This document shows positions 37,756-46,911 of a stretch of 64,000 nt of DNA, piece after piece. How positions within the stretch are numbered: position 1 is the first letter of the stretch; each line of letters begins with the position of its first letter. The translations under genes were made by a program, and so were the position numbers. The DNA is from Acidobacteriota bacterium. GTDB lineage: Bacteria > Acidobacteriota > Terriglobia > Terriglobales > Acidobacteriaceae. The notes under the pieces are model-generated. The model was not told where the DNA came from. It saw only the letters and a program-made list of their open reading frames with translations, and made no database searches. Where the stretch lies: contig JAJXZL010000028.1 of the NCBI GenBank assembly GCA_021780075.1, positions 62,001 through 126,000 on the forward strand. Direction: 5' to 3'.

Positions 37756-38742
37756 ATGCAAACCGGACAGCGCACCATTCTCGGCCTCGACATTGGCGGC
37801 ACCAAGACGGCATGCGTGGAGGGCGCGCGCGACGGCCGCATTCTGCAGCGCGTGGAGATGGCGACACGCGCAACGGAGCCATTCGCCGTGACGTTTCCTG
37901 AGATTGTGAGCGGCGCTAGATCGCTCATGAATGAGGCGGAGCGCGAGGGGCGGTCCATTGGCGCGATCAGCGTCTCCATTGGTGGTCCGCTGAAAATCGA
38001 AGAAGGCTTCCTCATTGATCCGCCGCATCTGCCGGGCTGGCACAATGTGCCGCTGAAAGCGCGGCTGGCCGAGTCCTTTCCGGGCCGGCCGGTGTTTGTG
38101 GAGCATGACGGAAACGCAGGCGCGCTGGCGGAGTTTTATTTTGGCGTGGGCAGGAATCGGCCCGACCTCCGGCACCTGATCTTTCTTACCTTCGGCACGG
38201 GCGTGGGCGGAGGGTTCATTGTGAATGGGCAGATTGTGCGCGGAGCCAGCGACACGGCGGGCGAAATCGGCCACTGGCGGCTGGCCGAGGATGGGCCGCT
38301 GGGCTTTGGCAAGCGCGGCTCGTGGGAGTCGTTTGCGTCGGGCGCGGGGATGGTGGAACTGGCCGCGCAGATGTTTCCTGCGCGCTGGAGTTCATTGACG
38401 CCGATTCGCGCGCTGGTGGAGGCGATGCTGGCGGGCGACCGTGATGCCTTGCAGGTTGCCGACGAGGCGGGCAAGTGGATGGGGCGCGGGCTGGCGCTGC
38501 TGATCGATGCGCTGAATCCGCAGGTGATTGTGTTTGGTTCGCTCGGAGTCGCGCTGGGGGAGCTGATTCTTGGCCCGGCACGCATGGTGATTGCTGCCGA
38601 GGCCCTGCCGCAGGCCGCGGCTGCCTGTGCGTTGCTGCCGTGCGGGCTCGGCGCAGCGATTGGCGATGTGGCCGCGCTGATGGCTGCGCTTACGCATCCG
38701 GCGAGCGCGATGCGTGTGGAAAGAACCGCAGGGCGCAGTTAA
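37756..38742 (+). CDS. ROK-family protein (sugar kinase-like), second copy
   Basis: The 328-residue protein opens with ILGLDIGGTKTACVE and has VSIGGPLKIEEG, FVEHDGNAGALAEF with the catalytic Asp, FLTFGTGVGGGFIVNG and GEIGHWRLAEDGP. Where zinc-binding ROK proteins have CGxxGCxE, this one has GKRGSWES, so the structural zinc is absent. There is no HTH, so a kinase role is more likely than repression. ATG 37756 is used; a GTG at 37747 and an ATG at 37687 are in frame but lack good ribosome binding sites. The substrate is unknown. It converges on gcdH across a hairpin. Confidence 0.85.
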   Translation: MQTGQRTILGLDIGGTKTACVEGARDGRILQRVEMATRATEPFAVTFPEIVSGARSLMNEAEREGRSIGAISVSIGGPLKIEEGFLIDPPHLPGWHNVPLKARLAESFPGRPVFVEHDGNAGALAEFYFGVGRNRPDLRHLIFLTFGTGVGGGFIVNGQIVRGASDTAGEIGHWRLAEDGPLGFGKRGSWESFASGAGMVELAAQMFPARWSSLTPIRALVEAMLAGDRDALQVADEAGKWMGRGLALLIDALNPQVIVFGSLGVALGELILGPARMVIAAEALPQAAAACALLPCGLGAAIGDVAALMAALTHPASAMRVERTAGRS

Positions 38743-38755
38743 GCGGAAAGGCACA

Positions 38756-38782
38756 GGGCCGCGCGATGAGGAAGCGCGGCCC
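38756..38782. terminator. Bidirectional hairpin between ROK gene and acyl-CoA dehydrogenase
   Basis: GGGCCGCGC (38756-38764) pairs exactly with GCGCGGCCC (38774-38782) around a 9-nt loop, between two convergent genes. Confidence 0.75.
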
Positions 38783-38790
38783 ATGCTGCG

Positions 38791-39969
38791 CTAGTATGCG
38801 GCGATGCCGGTGATGCTCTGGCCGATGACGAGCGCGTGAATGTCGTGCGTGCCCTCGTAGGTCTTCACGGATTCGAGATTCATCATGTGGCGCATGATGG
38901 GATAGTCCTCGGTGATGCCGTTTGCGCCCAGGATGTCGCGGGCCATGCGCGCGCACTCCAGCGCCATCCACACATTGTTGCGCTTGGCCATGGAGATGTG
39001 CTGGAAGCCTTCCTTGCGCGCATCTTTCAGCTTGCCCACATGCAGTGAAAGCAGTTGCCCCTTGGAAATTTCGCTGATCATCCACACCAGCTTTTCCTGG
39101 ATGAGTTGATGGCTGGCGATGGGCTGATTGCGGAATTGTTTTCTGGTTTGAGCGTACTGGAGCGCCGTGTCATAGCAGGCCATTGCCGCGCCGATCGCGC
39201 CCCAGCTGATGCCGTAGCGGGCCTGGTTCAGGCACATCAGCGGGCTCTTGAGGCCGCCGGTGCCGGGTAGCAGGTTGGCCTCGGGTATGTGGACATCCTG
39301 CAGCGTGAGGCCGCTGGTGACGGAGGCGCGTAGCGACCACTTGCCATGCACTTCGTCGGCGCGGAAGCCGGGGCGATCCGTTTCGACGAGGAAGCCACGC
39401 ACGCGGCCGTCCTCGTTTTCAACCTTTGCCCAGACGATGGCGATGTCGGCGACATTGCCGGAGGTGATCCACATCTTTTCGCCGTTGAGTATGTACTCAT
39501 TGCCCACCTTGCGTGCGGTGGTGGTCATGCCGCCTGGATTGGAGCCGAAGCCGGGCTCTGTGAGGCCGAAGCAGCCGATCTTTTCGCCTTTGGCGAGGCC
39601 AGGCAGCCAGGTGTTCTTCTGCTCGTCGGAGCCGAAGGTGTAAATGGGATACATGACCAGCGCGGACTGCACGCTGACGAAGCTGCGCAGACCGGAGTCG
39701 CCGCGCTCCAACTCCTGCATCACCAGTCCGTACTCGACATTGGACATGCCCGCGCAGCCGTAGCCCTCAAGGCTGGCGCCAAAGAAGCCGAGTTCGCCCA
39801 TCATTGGCACCAGTTCGCGCGGAAAGCGCTCTGTGCGGTAGCACTCTTCGATGATGGGAATGATCTTGTCGTCAACAAACTCGCGCGCCGTGCGCCGCAC
39901 CAGCAGTTCGTCTTCATTGAAGAAGGAATCGAGATTGAGAAAATCAACACCCTGAAATTTAAAGCCCAT
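38791..39969 (-). CDS. gcdH: Glutaryl-CoA dehydrogenase-type acyl-CoA dehydrogenase
   Basis: The 392-residue FAD enzyme has GCFGLTEPGFGSNPGGM (FAD site), MWITSGNVADIAIVWAKVE and a C-terminal ESVKTYEGTHDIHALVIGQSITG with the catalytic Glu in YEGTHDIHALVIG, which is the glutaryl-CoA dehydrogenase version. GCDH oxidises and decarboxylates glutaryl-CoA to crotonyl-CoA in lysine and tryptophan breakdown. ATG 39969 matches the family start MGFKFQGVDFLNLD; 72 upstream in-frame codons are not family-like. It stands alone, with a phospholipase-like gene upstream on the same strand. Confidence 0.9.
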   Translation of the reverse strand: MGFKFQGVDFLNLDSFFNEDELLVRRTAREFVDDKIIPIIEECYRTERFPRELVPMMGELGFFGASLEGYGCAGMSNVEYGLVMQELERGDSGLRSFVSVQSALVMYPIYTFGSDEQKNTWLPGLAKGEKIGCFGLTEPGFGSNPGGMTTTARKVGNEYILNGEKMWITSGNVADIAIVWAKVENEDGRVRGFLVETDRPGFRADEVHGKWSLRASVTSGLTLQDVHIPEANLLPGTGGLKSPLMCLNQARYGISWGAIGAAMACYDTALQYAQTRKQFRNQPIASHQLIQEKLVWMISEISKGQLLSLHVGKLKDARKEGFQHISMAKRNNVWMALECARMARDILGANGITEDYPIMRHMMNLESVKTYEGTHDIHALVIGQSITGIAAY

Positions 39970-40079
39970 GATTACACCTGCCGTTTCATAAGAAGCCCGA
40001 AACTGCAAGGCTAGCAGATTGCGGAGGATGTAGGAAAGGTTAGGGGATTCGTCCCGGAGTGCAGCAGTCGAGAACGCTC

Positions 40080-41510
40080 CTACTGCGCTCCTTCCTCGTC
40101 TTCTCCGTATGTGGGATACGGCGCCGGTTCCGTGCTCGTCGGCATCTGGCCGAGTTTCACCAGGTCGGCCTGCACCTGCGCCCATTCCGCACGGTTCTTC
40201 CTGGTTGTAATCGGCAGGTCGGGATGTGCGTAATACGCCAGGATGTCCTCCTTGATGCCTGGAGGGATCGGCTGCAGTGGATGCCGCGTAAGGCGGTGCA
40301 GCAGGCGAGCATAGGTTGAGTCGGTCAGTGGGTATCCGCCTGGCTGCACCACTTGTCCCGTGTCCAAGTCGCGATTGGGAAGCGGATGCCGCGGCACCCA
40401 GACCTGCCGGGGTCCAACCGTGCTGGCGGCCAGGTCATCCGCTTGTGTACTTACTGACAGGGGGCCGGAATGCGTAGCCGCAGCAGCATTATTTGCCGTC
40501 GTTGAGGGCGGCGTAAACCGGGCGACCATCTGCCGCATGGCCCCAATCGACAGCGCAAGGCTGTGCATGTAGTCGGCCTCAGTTTCTGCCGATGGGCCTT
40601 TTACGGCAACCAGCTTCAGCGAGCCCACCTTGGGCAACACAAACAGCAGGCCGGCCAGGGTGTAGGTGCCGATGCCCGCTTTGTGGCGATAGAGATCCCA
40701 GTGATTCTGCGCTGCCACCGTGGCAGCCTCTTTCTCAATTTCCGCAACCTCTGGGGAAACAGGTTCTTTCGGCTCTTTGCCGTGATGCAGCAGGGTCACC
40801 GCGTACGCAATGCGCGGGATAAAGGTGCGCACCGCAAAGCGGTATCCGGCAACGTTGAAGCGGCGGCCTTTTGCAATGGAGAAAGTTTCAGTCAGGCCGT
40901 ACGTCTGATAGTAGGCCAAGGCAAGCTGGTGGACGGGTACCTTCAGCCCGATGTGCCTCAGATAGCGGATCGGGGCCATCCGATGATGCGCAATCTCGTC
41001 TATATCAAACGCAAATTCCGTCTGCACATGCTCGTGTCTTCCGTCGGCGTAGCTCACCACAGGGCCATACTTCTTGCGCAGCTTGGGAAACTCGATTGCC
41101 ACCGCGCGATTCGTAGCGACGGAGTGGCCTATCGTGTCTCCAAGATAGTGCGAGAGCGCGCCCGCGGCGAAGGCGAGCTCATTCGCATTCTGTGCGTTGC
41201 GGAACAGATTCACCACAAAATCGCCCGAACGCACATAGTGCGTCAGGTTTGAGAAGGCTTCATCGCCAAACGGGTAGTAGCCGATGTCCTGGATCACGCA
41301 GCCGCCGTACGCGTAGGCCCGAGCCTGTTCCAGTTCCGCCGGGGTCAACGTGGGATAGTAGCTCAGCAGCAGCGGAACAATCGAGTCCTGCCACGTCAGG
41401 TCAATAAGTTGCTCGTGTGTGAGCAGGGAATACGCGACAGCCCGCCTGCCTGCCGACAATGCCAGCACCAGCGTAAGCAAAAGGACCGTGCGTAACCGTG
41501 CCAAGCTCAT
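40080..41510 (-). CDS. Zinc-dependent phospholipase C-like exported protein
   Basis: The 476-residue protein has a signal peptide (MSLARLRTVLLLTLVLALSA, cleavage near VAYS) and an N-terminal domain with clustered His and Asp residues: LLTHEQLIDLTW, VIQDIGYYPFGD, GALSHYLGDTIGHSVATN and GRHEHVQTEFAFD. This pattern matches the zinc-dependent phospholipase C / S1-P1 nuclease fold. A hydrophobic stretch near 290-305 and a disordered Ala/Thr-rich region near 345-380 follow. It likely hydrolyses phosphate esters in the periplasm, but the substrate is inferred only from the fold. Nothing adjacent suggests a pathway. Confidence 0.75.
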   Translation of the reverse strand: MSLARLRTVLLLTLVLALSAGRRAVAYSLLTHEQLIDLTWQDSIVPLLLSYYPTLTPAELEQARAYAYGGCVIQDIGYYPFGDEAFSNLTHYVRSGDFVVNLFRNAQNANELAFAAGALSHYLGDTIGHSVATNRAVAIEFPKLRKKYGPVVSYADGRHEHVQTEFAFDIDEIAHHRMAPIRYLRHIGLKVPVHQLALAYYQTYGLTETFSIAKGRRFNVAGYRFAVRTFIPRIAYAVTLLHHGKEPKEPVSPEVAEIEKEAATVAAQNHWDLYRHKAGIGTYTLAGLLFVLPKVGSLKLVAVKGPSAETEADYMHSLALSIGAMRQMVARFTPPSTTANNAAAATHSGPLSVSTQADDLAASTVGPRQVWVPRHPLPNRDLDTGQVVQPGGYPLTDSTYARLLHRLTRHPLQPIPPGIKEDILAYYAHPDLPITTRKNRAEWAQVQADLVKLGQMPTSTEPAPYPTYGEDEEGAQ

Positions 41511-41670
41511 TCCTCGTTTACGCCTGTCGCACCCGCCGGGCGACGATACCGTTCGGGTTGCGGGTTTCGGGCGAATGGATGCGCAAATAACCGGCCACTC
41601 GAACGATTCGCGTTAGAGGATGCAGGGCCGATTGTTTCATTGTATCCAGTCAAGCAGTCGTTTCAGAAGG

Positions 41671-41697
41671 GGGGCCGCACTGGCAAATGCGCAGCCC
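41671..41697 (-). terminator. Possible terminator after the lipid ABC transporter operon
   Basis: GGGGCCGCA (41671-41679) can pair with TGCGCAGCCC (41688-41697) with one bulge, just past the ATPase stop on the minus strand. The U tract is poor. Confidence 0.4.
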
Positions 41698-41700
41698 TGA

Positions 41701-42540
41701 TTACTCCAGAAACTCGCGCACAAACGGATCCGGGCTGCTGACCAAATCACTCAGCGAGCCATCGAAGATCAAGCGGCCCTCTGAGAGCATCAGGAAGGTT
41801 GTATTCACATCGATCTCGCCTTTCGGCAAGGGTTCCATGCGGCCCTCTGCTTCGTTGTAGCGATGAGAGATCATCGTGAACGCGTCCTGCAGCCGATGGG
41901 TCACCATCAGGGACGGCGTGCGGTACACATCCCGCTGCTTCACAATCAGTTCGATGATGGTGGTGGAGGTGACCGGGTCAAGGCCGCCCGTGGGCGAGTC
42001 GTAGAGCAGCAGTTCAGGCTTGTGGATCAGTGCCCGCGCAATCGCCACGCGGCGGCGCATGCCCCCGGAGAGGCTGCTCGGAAGCAGGCTGAACGTCTCC
42101 TCAAGCCCCACAAAGCGCAGAGCCTCGCGAACGCGGGTGTCAATCTCTGCGTCGTCAACGCGCTCCTGAATCAGCTGATAGGCTACGTTGTCCCGCACCG
42201 TGAGCGAATCAAACAGGGCGCCCTCCTGGAAAACCATTCCCGTGCGGGTGCGCAAGGTGAAGAGATCCTCTTCGCGCATGTGAGAGATATCTTCACCGAA
42301 CAGGCTGACGCTGCCCTTGTCGGGGCGCAGCAGGCCATTGGCCAACTTGAGGAGCACGCTCTTGCCCACTCCGGCCGGACCCAGCAGAACGCGTGTTTCG
42401 CCGGGCGCGACTGTGAAGCTTACTTCCTGCAACACCGGCGGTCCCGCAAAGGCAATGGACACATCGCGAAAGGCAAGTGCCGGCCCTGCGCCTTCGGGAA
42501 GGTGCTGTTTCTTCGGCACGATTGTCGGCGTTGTCGTCAT
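41701..42540 (-). CDS. mlaF: ABC transporter ATPase, MlaF/Mkl family (lipid transport)
   Basis: The 279-residue ATPase has Walker A LLGPAGVGKSVLLKL (GPAGVGKS in place of the usual GxSGxGKS), the ABC signature LSGGMRRRVAIARAL and Walker B ELLLYDSPTGGLDP. The GGMRRRV signature and FQEGALFDSLTVRDNVAY block are typical of MlaF, the ATPase for phospholipid trafficking between inner and outer membranes. Its start overlaps the permease stop by ATGA (42537-42540), so the two are translationally coupled. No MlaD-type MCE protein is encoded next to it in this window. Confidence 0.9.
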   Translation of the reverse strand: MTTTPTIVPKKQHLPEGAGPALAFRDVSIAFAGPPVLQEVSFTVAPGETRVLLGPAGVGKSVLLKLANGLLRPDKGSVSLFGEDISHMREEDLFTLRTRTGMVFQEGALFDSLTVRDNVAYQLIQERVDDAEIDTRVREALRFVGLEETFSLLPSSLSGGMRRRVAIARALIHKPELLLYDSPTGGLDPVTSTTIIELIVKQRDVYRTPSLMVTHRLQDAFTMISHRYNEAEGRMEPLPKGEIDVNTTFLMLSEGRLIFDGSLSDLVSSPDPFVREFLE

Positions 42541-43316
42541 CGGTTGAAGAGCGCGATCATCACCTGACTGATCAGGAAGTCCACGAAGATGATGAGCACT
42601 GAGGAGGTGACCACGGCCTGAATCGTGGAGCGGCCGACGCCCTGCGTGCCCCCCGTAGTTCTCATGCCATAGAAGCAGCCGATCGAGGCGATAATGTAGC
42701 CGAAAAAGAGCGGTTTGACAAGGCCTTGCAAAATGTCGGGATAGCGAAGGTATTCATAGGCCATCGAGAAGTACTGCGTGCCGTTCTGGTGATTCATGAA
42801 GACCGTGACGGCGGCGCCGCCCAGGAGTCCGCAGAAGTCAGCCAGAATCGTGAGGAAAAACAGCATTGAGATGCAGGCAAAGACGCGCGGCGTCACCAGT
42901 TTCCGCAGCGGGTCCACACCCAACGCGCGCATGGCGTCGATCTGTTCAGTCACTACCATTGAGCCCAACTCACTGGCCATGGACGACGCATTGCGTCCGG
43001 AAACCATGATGCCGGTGAGCACTGGGCCCAATTCGCGGATCATCGACATGCTCACAAACCGCCCTGTAACGGCCGTGGCACCGAAGGCGGAGAGCGTGGC
43101 TGCCGATTGCAGTGCCAGAACGCCCCCCGTAAAGAACCCGGCAAGCACTACAATGGAAGTGGACCCAACGCCGATGATGTCCGACTGAATAAAGAAGTCT
43201 GGCCAGTAGATGGGCGGGCGAACAAGGTTCGCCGTCGCGCGAAAAGCGAACAGGGAATAATCCTGCACGGTAAGCACGATATGTTTGGCGGTTTTGTCGA
43301 TCGTATCTATCGCCAT
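42537..43316 (-). CDS. mlaE: ABC transporter permease, MlaE family (lipid transport)
   Basis: The 259-residue integral membrane protein has five to six helices and MlaE landmarks: GVGSTSIVVLAGFFTGGVLALQ, the VTGRFVSMSMIRELGPVLTG block, SSMASELGSMVVTEQIDAMRALGVDP and a GCFYGMRTTGGTQGVGRSTIQAVV C-terminal stretch. MlaE forms the membrane core that moves phospholipids for outer-membrane asymmetry. ATG 43316 matches the family N terminus; the frame is open for 27 more codons upstream. It leads the mlaE-mlaF pair and is divergent from otsA. Confidence 0.9.
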   Translation of the reverse strand: MAIDTIDKTAKHIVLTVQDYSLFAFRATANLVRPPIYWPDFFIQSDIIGVGSTSIVVLAGFFTGGVLALQSAATLSAFGATAVTGRFVSMSMIRELGPVLTGIMVSGRNASSMASELGSMVVTEQIDAMRALGVDPLRKLVTPRVFACISMLFFLTILADFCGLLGGAAVTVFMNHQNGTQYFSMAYEYLRYPDILQGLVKPLFFGYIIASIGCFYGMRTTGGTQGVGRSTIQAVVTSSVLIIFVDFLISQVMIALFNR

Positions 43317-43580
43317 TCGTTTCCCAAACCGTGAAATGCAGGATGGAGAGGTCGCCGCTCTCATGCACAGGATAGCGCATGACGGGCCCATTTCCACCTT
43401 GGACGGCCACCTTCGACACTTCGCGCAAAAAAATCAGCATTCTGCCGCAAGCGGGGCTATGCCGGTAAAGAATATCAGTTGGCATATAGTTGAAAACAAA
43501 CAGAATGCGGTTTAACTAGGTACATTCCCCTCGACACAGCGCAATCGGCACGCTTCTAATAAGGGTATGGGGAGGTAATC

Positions 43581-45929
43581 ATGCATTTTTTTCGCCTACG
43601 GCTGATCCTTGCTCTTGCCGCCTGCGTGACGCTGGTTTCCATAGCCTCCACATATTTTGATGTCCTGGCGCATAAGCACTTTTTGCGCCAGGAACTGGAG
43701 CGGCGGTCAAGGTGGATGGGCGTCAGCATTCAGCCCACGCTGGAGCAAGCCCTGGCGGTAGGCGACATTTCTGTGCTTTCGGTTCTGATTGAGCATGCCA
43801 AGGCTGAGACGGGGGCCCTTGCCCTGGCTGTTTACGATCCCGAGGGTAAGGTACTTGCCGCAACCGGGCCTGCTGCCCTGTTGCGGTCCATCTCGTATGC
43901 GCCGATTCAGAAATCGCTGCGCAAGGGCGCGGACGTAGGCGCCTTCGGGCATGCCGGAGACATGCAGTGGCTCGAACAAGTATTGCCGCTCCACAACGGC
44001 GACAGCCTGCAGGGCGCGCTGGTTCTCGTCACCGATGCAAGTTATATCCGCGGCCAGGCTTACGATGTGTGGCGGCGCAGCTTCTGGCGGATTGTGGCCC
44101 TGATGGTGCTTATCACCGGTGTCACACTTGTCATGGTGCGGTGGTTCCTTATGCAGCCCATGACGCGGGTTGCGGAGCGCTTGCGGCGACTGCGCATCGG
44201 GAACCCAGACGAGCCCGGGGATGCTCGTGCGCATGAGATCAACATGTTTACGCCCCTCGCCCGCGAAGTGGAAACCATGGCGGAAAACCTGCTGGCCGCG
44301 CGTGCCGCGGCCGAGGCTGAAGCGCGCCTGCGCAATGCCGGCGAAAATCTGTGGACTGCCGAGCGCCTCGCCGTGTACATGCGCGACCGCTTCGGCTCCA
44401 GCCGCATCTTTGCTGTGTCAAACCGCGAGCCCTACATGCACGTCCGCCAGGGGCGCGAACTGGTGTGCATTGTCCCGCCCAGCGGCCTTGTCACGGCCAT
44501 TGAGCCGGTGCTGAGCGCCTGCGAGGGAGTCTGGGTAGCCAGCGGCAGCGGCAACGCTGACGCCGCTACCGTGGATGAATTCGACCGCCTCCGCGTGCCG
44601 CCCAACGATCCGCGCTATACCCTGCGCCGCGTATGGCTCTCGAATGAAGAGGAGTCCAGCTACTACGATGGATTTGCCAATGAGGGTCTGTGGCCGCTGT
44701 GCCACATCGCTCACACGCGCCCCATCTTCCGCGCCGCCGACTGGGAGTGCTACCGGAGTGTGAACCAGCGCTTCGCCAACGCCCTGCTTGAAGAAATGGA
44801 GGGCTGCGCCGACCCGGTTGTCTTTGTGCAGGACTATCACTTTGCCCTCTTGCCTCAAATGGTGAAAGCGGCGCGCCCGGATGCGCGCGTCGCCATCTTC
44901 TGGCATATTCCATGGCCCAATCCTGAGGCGTTCGGCATTTGCCCCTGGCAGGCTGAGTTGCTGGACGGACTTCTGGGCGCGGATCTGATTGGTTTTCACA
45001 TCCCGCTCCACTGCAATAATTTTCTCTCCACGGTGGACCGGGTGATCGAGTCGCGCACCGATCGCGAACACATGAACGTGCGCCGCCATGGACACGTTAC
45101 CGCCGTGCGTCCTTACCCGGTGAGCGTGGCCTTTGAGGGGCCGGCAGGCAACAGCAGCATCAGCGATGAAGACGAAGCACGCGCTATGGCTGAGCGCGTC
45201 GCCGCGCGCGGGGAACTGCTGCGCGAGTTTGGTGTGCAAGCGGAGTGCCTCGTTCTCGGCGTCGACCGGCTCGACTACACAAAGGGTATTGTCGAAAGGC
45301 TGCTGGCCATCGAAGAATTACTGGAGAAGCATCCCTGGCAGCGCGAGCGGCTCACCATGGTGCAGATTGCCGCTCCCAGCCGCACGCGCATCCCAAGCTA
45401 TGCGGAGTTGCGGCGCAACGTCGAGGAGACCGTCGAGCGCATTAACCAGCGCTACCAGACCGCCCGTTGGCGCCCCATTATCCTTATCGATCGCCAGTGC
45501 AACCATGAACAGGTGAGCCGCTGGTATCGTGTCGCGGACGTATGCCTGGTTACTTCGCTGCACGATGGCATGAACCTGGTGGCCAAAGAATATGTAGCCG
45601 CGCGCAACGATGGGGATGGCGTGCTTGTGCTGAGCAAATTTACCGGTGCGGCTATTGAGCTGCGCGATGCTCTCCTGGTGAATCCTTATGACATTGCCCA
45701 GGTGGCAGAGACCATCCACACCGGCTTGGAAATGAACCGCGGCGAACGACGCGAGCGCATGCACCGCATGCGCCAGCAGGTCATGGAATTCAATATTTAT
45801 CGCTGGGCGGCGAATGTACTTGGCGCCCTCCGCGAGTTGCGCCTGGACAGTACTCGAAGTGCGGAATTGGTTCCCATAGAGCCGTCCACAGTGAGCGCGC
45901 AGGACTCAGCGCATCGTAAACTGGCATGA
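43581..45929 (+). CDS. otsA: Membrane-anchored trehalose-6-phosphate synthase with sensor and HAMP modules
   Basis: The 782-residue protein has a first transmembrane helix (about 7-24), a periplasmic single-Cache-like region (30-168), a second helix (about 169-190), a HAMP-type segment starting at QPMTRV (192) with a helical linker to about 260, and a complete GT20 domain (about 274-745). GT20 residues include [41 protein letters not shown] and [15 protein letters not shown] with the catalytic Arg and Lys. The enzyme makes trehalose-6-phosphate from UDP-glucose and glucose-6-phosphate. Ordinary OtsA (about 470 residues) is soluble, so the receptor-like N terminus is unusual. GGGGAGGT precedes the ATG, and otsB follows. 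Confidence 0.92.
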   Translation: MHFFRLRLILALAACVTLVSIASTYFDVLAHKHFLRQELERRSRWMGVSIQPTLEQALAVGDISVLSVLIEHAKAETGALALAVYDPEGKVLAATGPAALLRSISYAPIQKSLRKGADVGAFGHAGDMQWLEQVLPLHNGDSLQGALVLVTDASYIRGQAYDVWRRSFWRIVALMVLITGVTLVMVRWFLMQPMTRVAERLRRLRIGNPDEPGDARAHEINMFTPLAREVETMAENLLAARAAAEAEARLRNAGENLWTAERLAVYMRDRFGSSRIFAVSNREPYMHVRQGRELVCIVPPSGLVTAIEPVLSACEGVWVASGSGNADAATVDEFDRLRVPPNDPRYTLRRVWLSNEEESSYYDGFANEGLWPLCHIAHTRPIFRAADWECYRSVNQRFANALLEEMEGCADPVVFVQDYHFALLPQMVKAARPDARVAIFWHIPWPNPEAFGICPWQAELLDGLLGADLIGFHIPLHCNNFLSTVDRVIESRTDREHMNVRRHGHVTAVRPYPVSVAFEGPAGNSSISDEDEARAMAERVAARGELLREFGVQAECLVLGVDRLDYTKGIVERLLAIEELLEKHPWQRERLTMVQIAAPSRTRIPSYAELRRNVEETVERINQRYQTARWRPIILIDRQCNHEQVSRWYRVADVCLVTSLHDGMNLVAKEYVAARNDGDGVLVLSKFTGAAIELRDALLVNPYDIAQVAETIHTGLEMNRGERRERMHRMRQQVMEFNIYRWAANVLGALRELRLDSTRSAELVPIEPSTVSAQDSAHRKLA

Positions 45930-46003
45930 GTCGTGTGTCGCAAGGAGTGCTGTGCATTCCACTGCAATCATGCGCCTGAAAATTACTGGAGAGTGAGACA
46001 ACG

Positions 46004-46792
46004 TTGACGCCTGAAGCGGCAGACAAGATAGACAAATTCTTCCTCGACGTTGCCGACGCGCCATCCTCCCTGTTGCTGCTGGATTACGACGGCACCCTGG
46101 CGGGGTTTCGTGTCGATCGCTTTCAGTCACGCCCATGGGCAGGCGTCCGAGAACTGCTGACGCGCATCCAGCGCAAGGGCCGCACGCGCATCGCCGTGCT
46201 TACCGGCCGCCCACCCCAGGAGATTGCGCCGATGCTGACTCTCGAACAGCCGATTGAAGTGTGGGGCCTGCACGGCGCGGAGCGTCTCTACCCCGATGGC
46301 CGGCGCGAGATGGAAGAGGCGCCGGCCGCAACACAAGCTCGGCTGGACGAACTGCGCAGGCATCTCCGACGCGACGCGCTCGGCGGACTTTTTGAAGACA
46401 AGCCCAATGCGGCAGTGATGCACTGGCGCGGCCACTCTCCGCGCAAGGCGAGGCTCATTGAGCAGCGGACACGCAAGCTCTTCGAGCCGCTCGCGCAGAC
46501 GGAAGGCCTTATGCTGCTGGAGTTCGAGGCTGGTCTTGAACTGCGCGTCGGCCGCGACAAGGGCGGTGCGGTGCATGCCATCATGCAGGAGACAGACCAC
46601 GGTGCTCCTGTGACCTATCTCGGCGATGACCTCACCGACGAGGCCGCATTTCACGCCGTCAACCAGGCACGGGGCCCGCACCTCAGCGTGCTCGTGCGCC
46701 GCCAGTGGCGTGACACCGCAGCCGACGTATGGCTGCGCCCCCCCGCAGAGTTGCGCAGCTTTCTTGAGCGGTGGCTGCAGAGCAACGAATAG
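46004..46792 (+). CDS. otsB: Trehalose-6-phosphate phosphatase
   Basis: The 262-residue HAD-family protein has LLLDYDGTLAGF with the catalytic DxD pair, VLTGRPP, VWGLHGAERL, DKPNAAVMHWRGHS and the C-terminal metal site TYLGDDLTDEAAF. It removes phosphate from trehalose-6-phosphate. The start is TTG 46004, with GGAGAG about ten bases upstream; no ATG is as well placed. It follows otsA by 74 bp and should be co-transcribed. Unlike OtsA it has no membrane anchor. Confidence 0.93.
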   Translation: MTPEAADKIDKFFLDVADAPSSLLLLDYDGTLAGFRVDRFQSRPWAGVRELLTRIQRKGRTRIAVLTGRPPQEIAPMLTLEQPIEVWGLHGAERLYPDGRREMEEAPAATQARLDELRRHLRRDALGGLFEDKPNAAVMHWRGHSPRKARLIEQRTRKLFEPLAQTEGLMLLEFEAGLELRVGRDKGGAVHAIMQETDHGAPVTYLGDDLTDEAAFHAVNQARGPHLSVLVRRQWRDTAADVWLRPPAELRSFLERWLQSNE

Positions 46793-46797
46793 CCAGC

Positions 46798-46903
46798 AGC
46801 GAATAGGGAATGGACAATGGGGAAAAGCTGAGGAATCTTCAGCGCGTGCGGGCGATTGCTGAGAAGGCCGGAATTTAGGGCTCCGATACCTATTCCCTAT
46901 CCG
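46798..46903. repeat. Long-range inverted repeat between otsB and the response-regulator gene
   Basis: CAGCGAATAGGGAAT (46798-46812) and ATTCCCTATCCGCTG (46889-46903) are reverse complements at 14 of 15 positions. They enclose 76 bases that contain a smaller GCTGA/TCAGC hairpin. The repeat spans the junction of two convergent genes and could form a cruciform or terminator-like structure. Confidence 0.6.
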
Positions 46904-46911
46904 CTGCTTTT

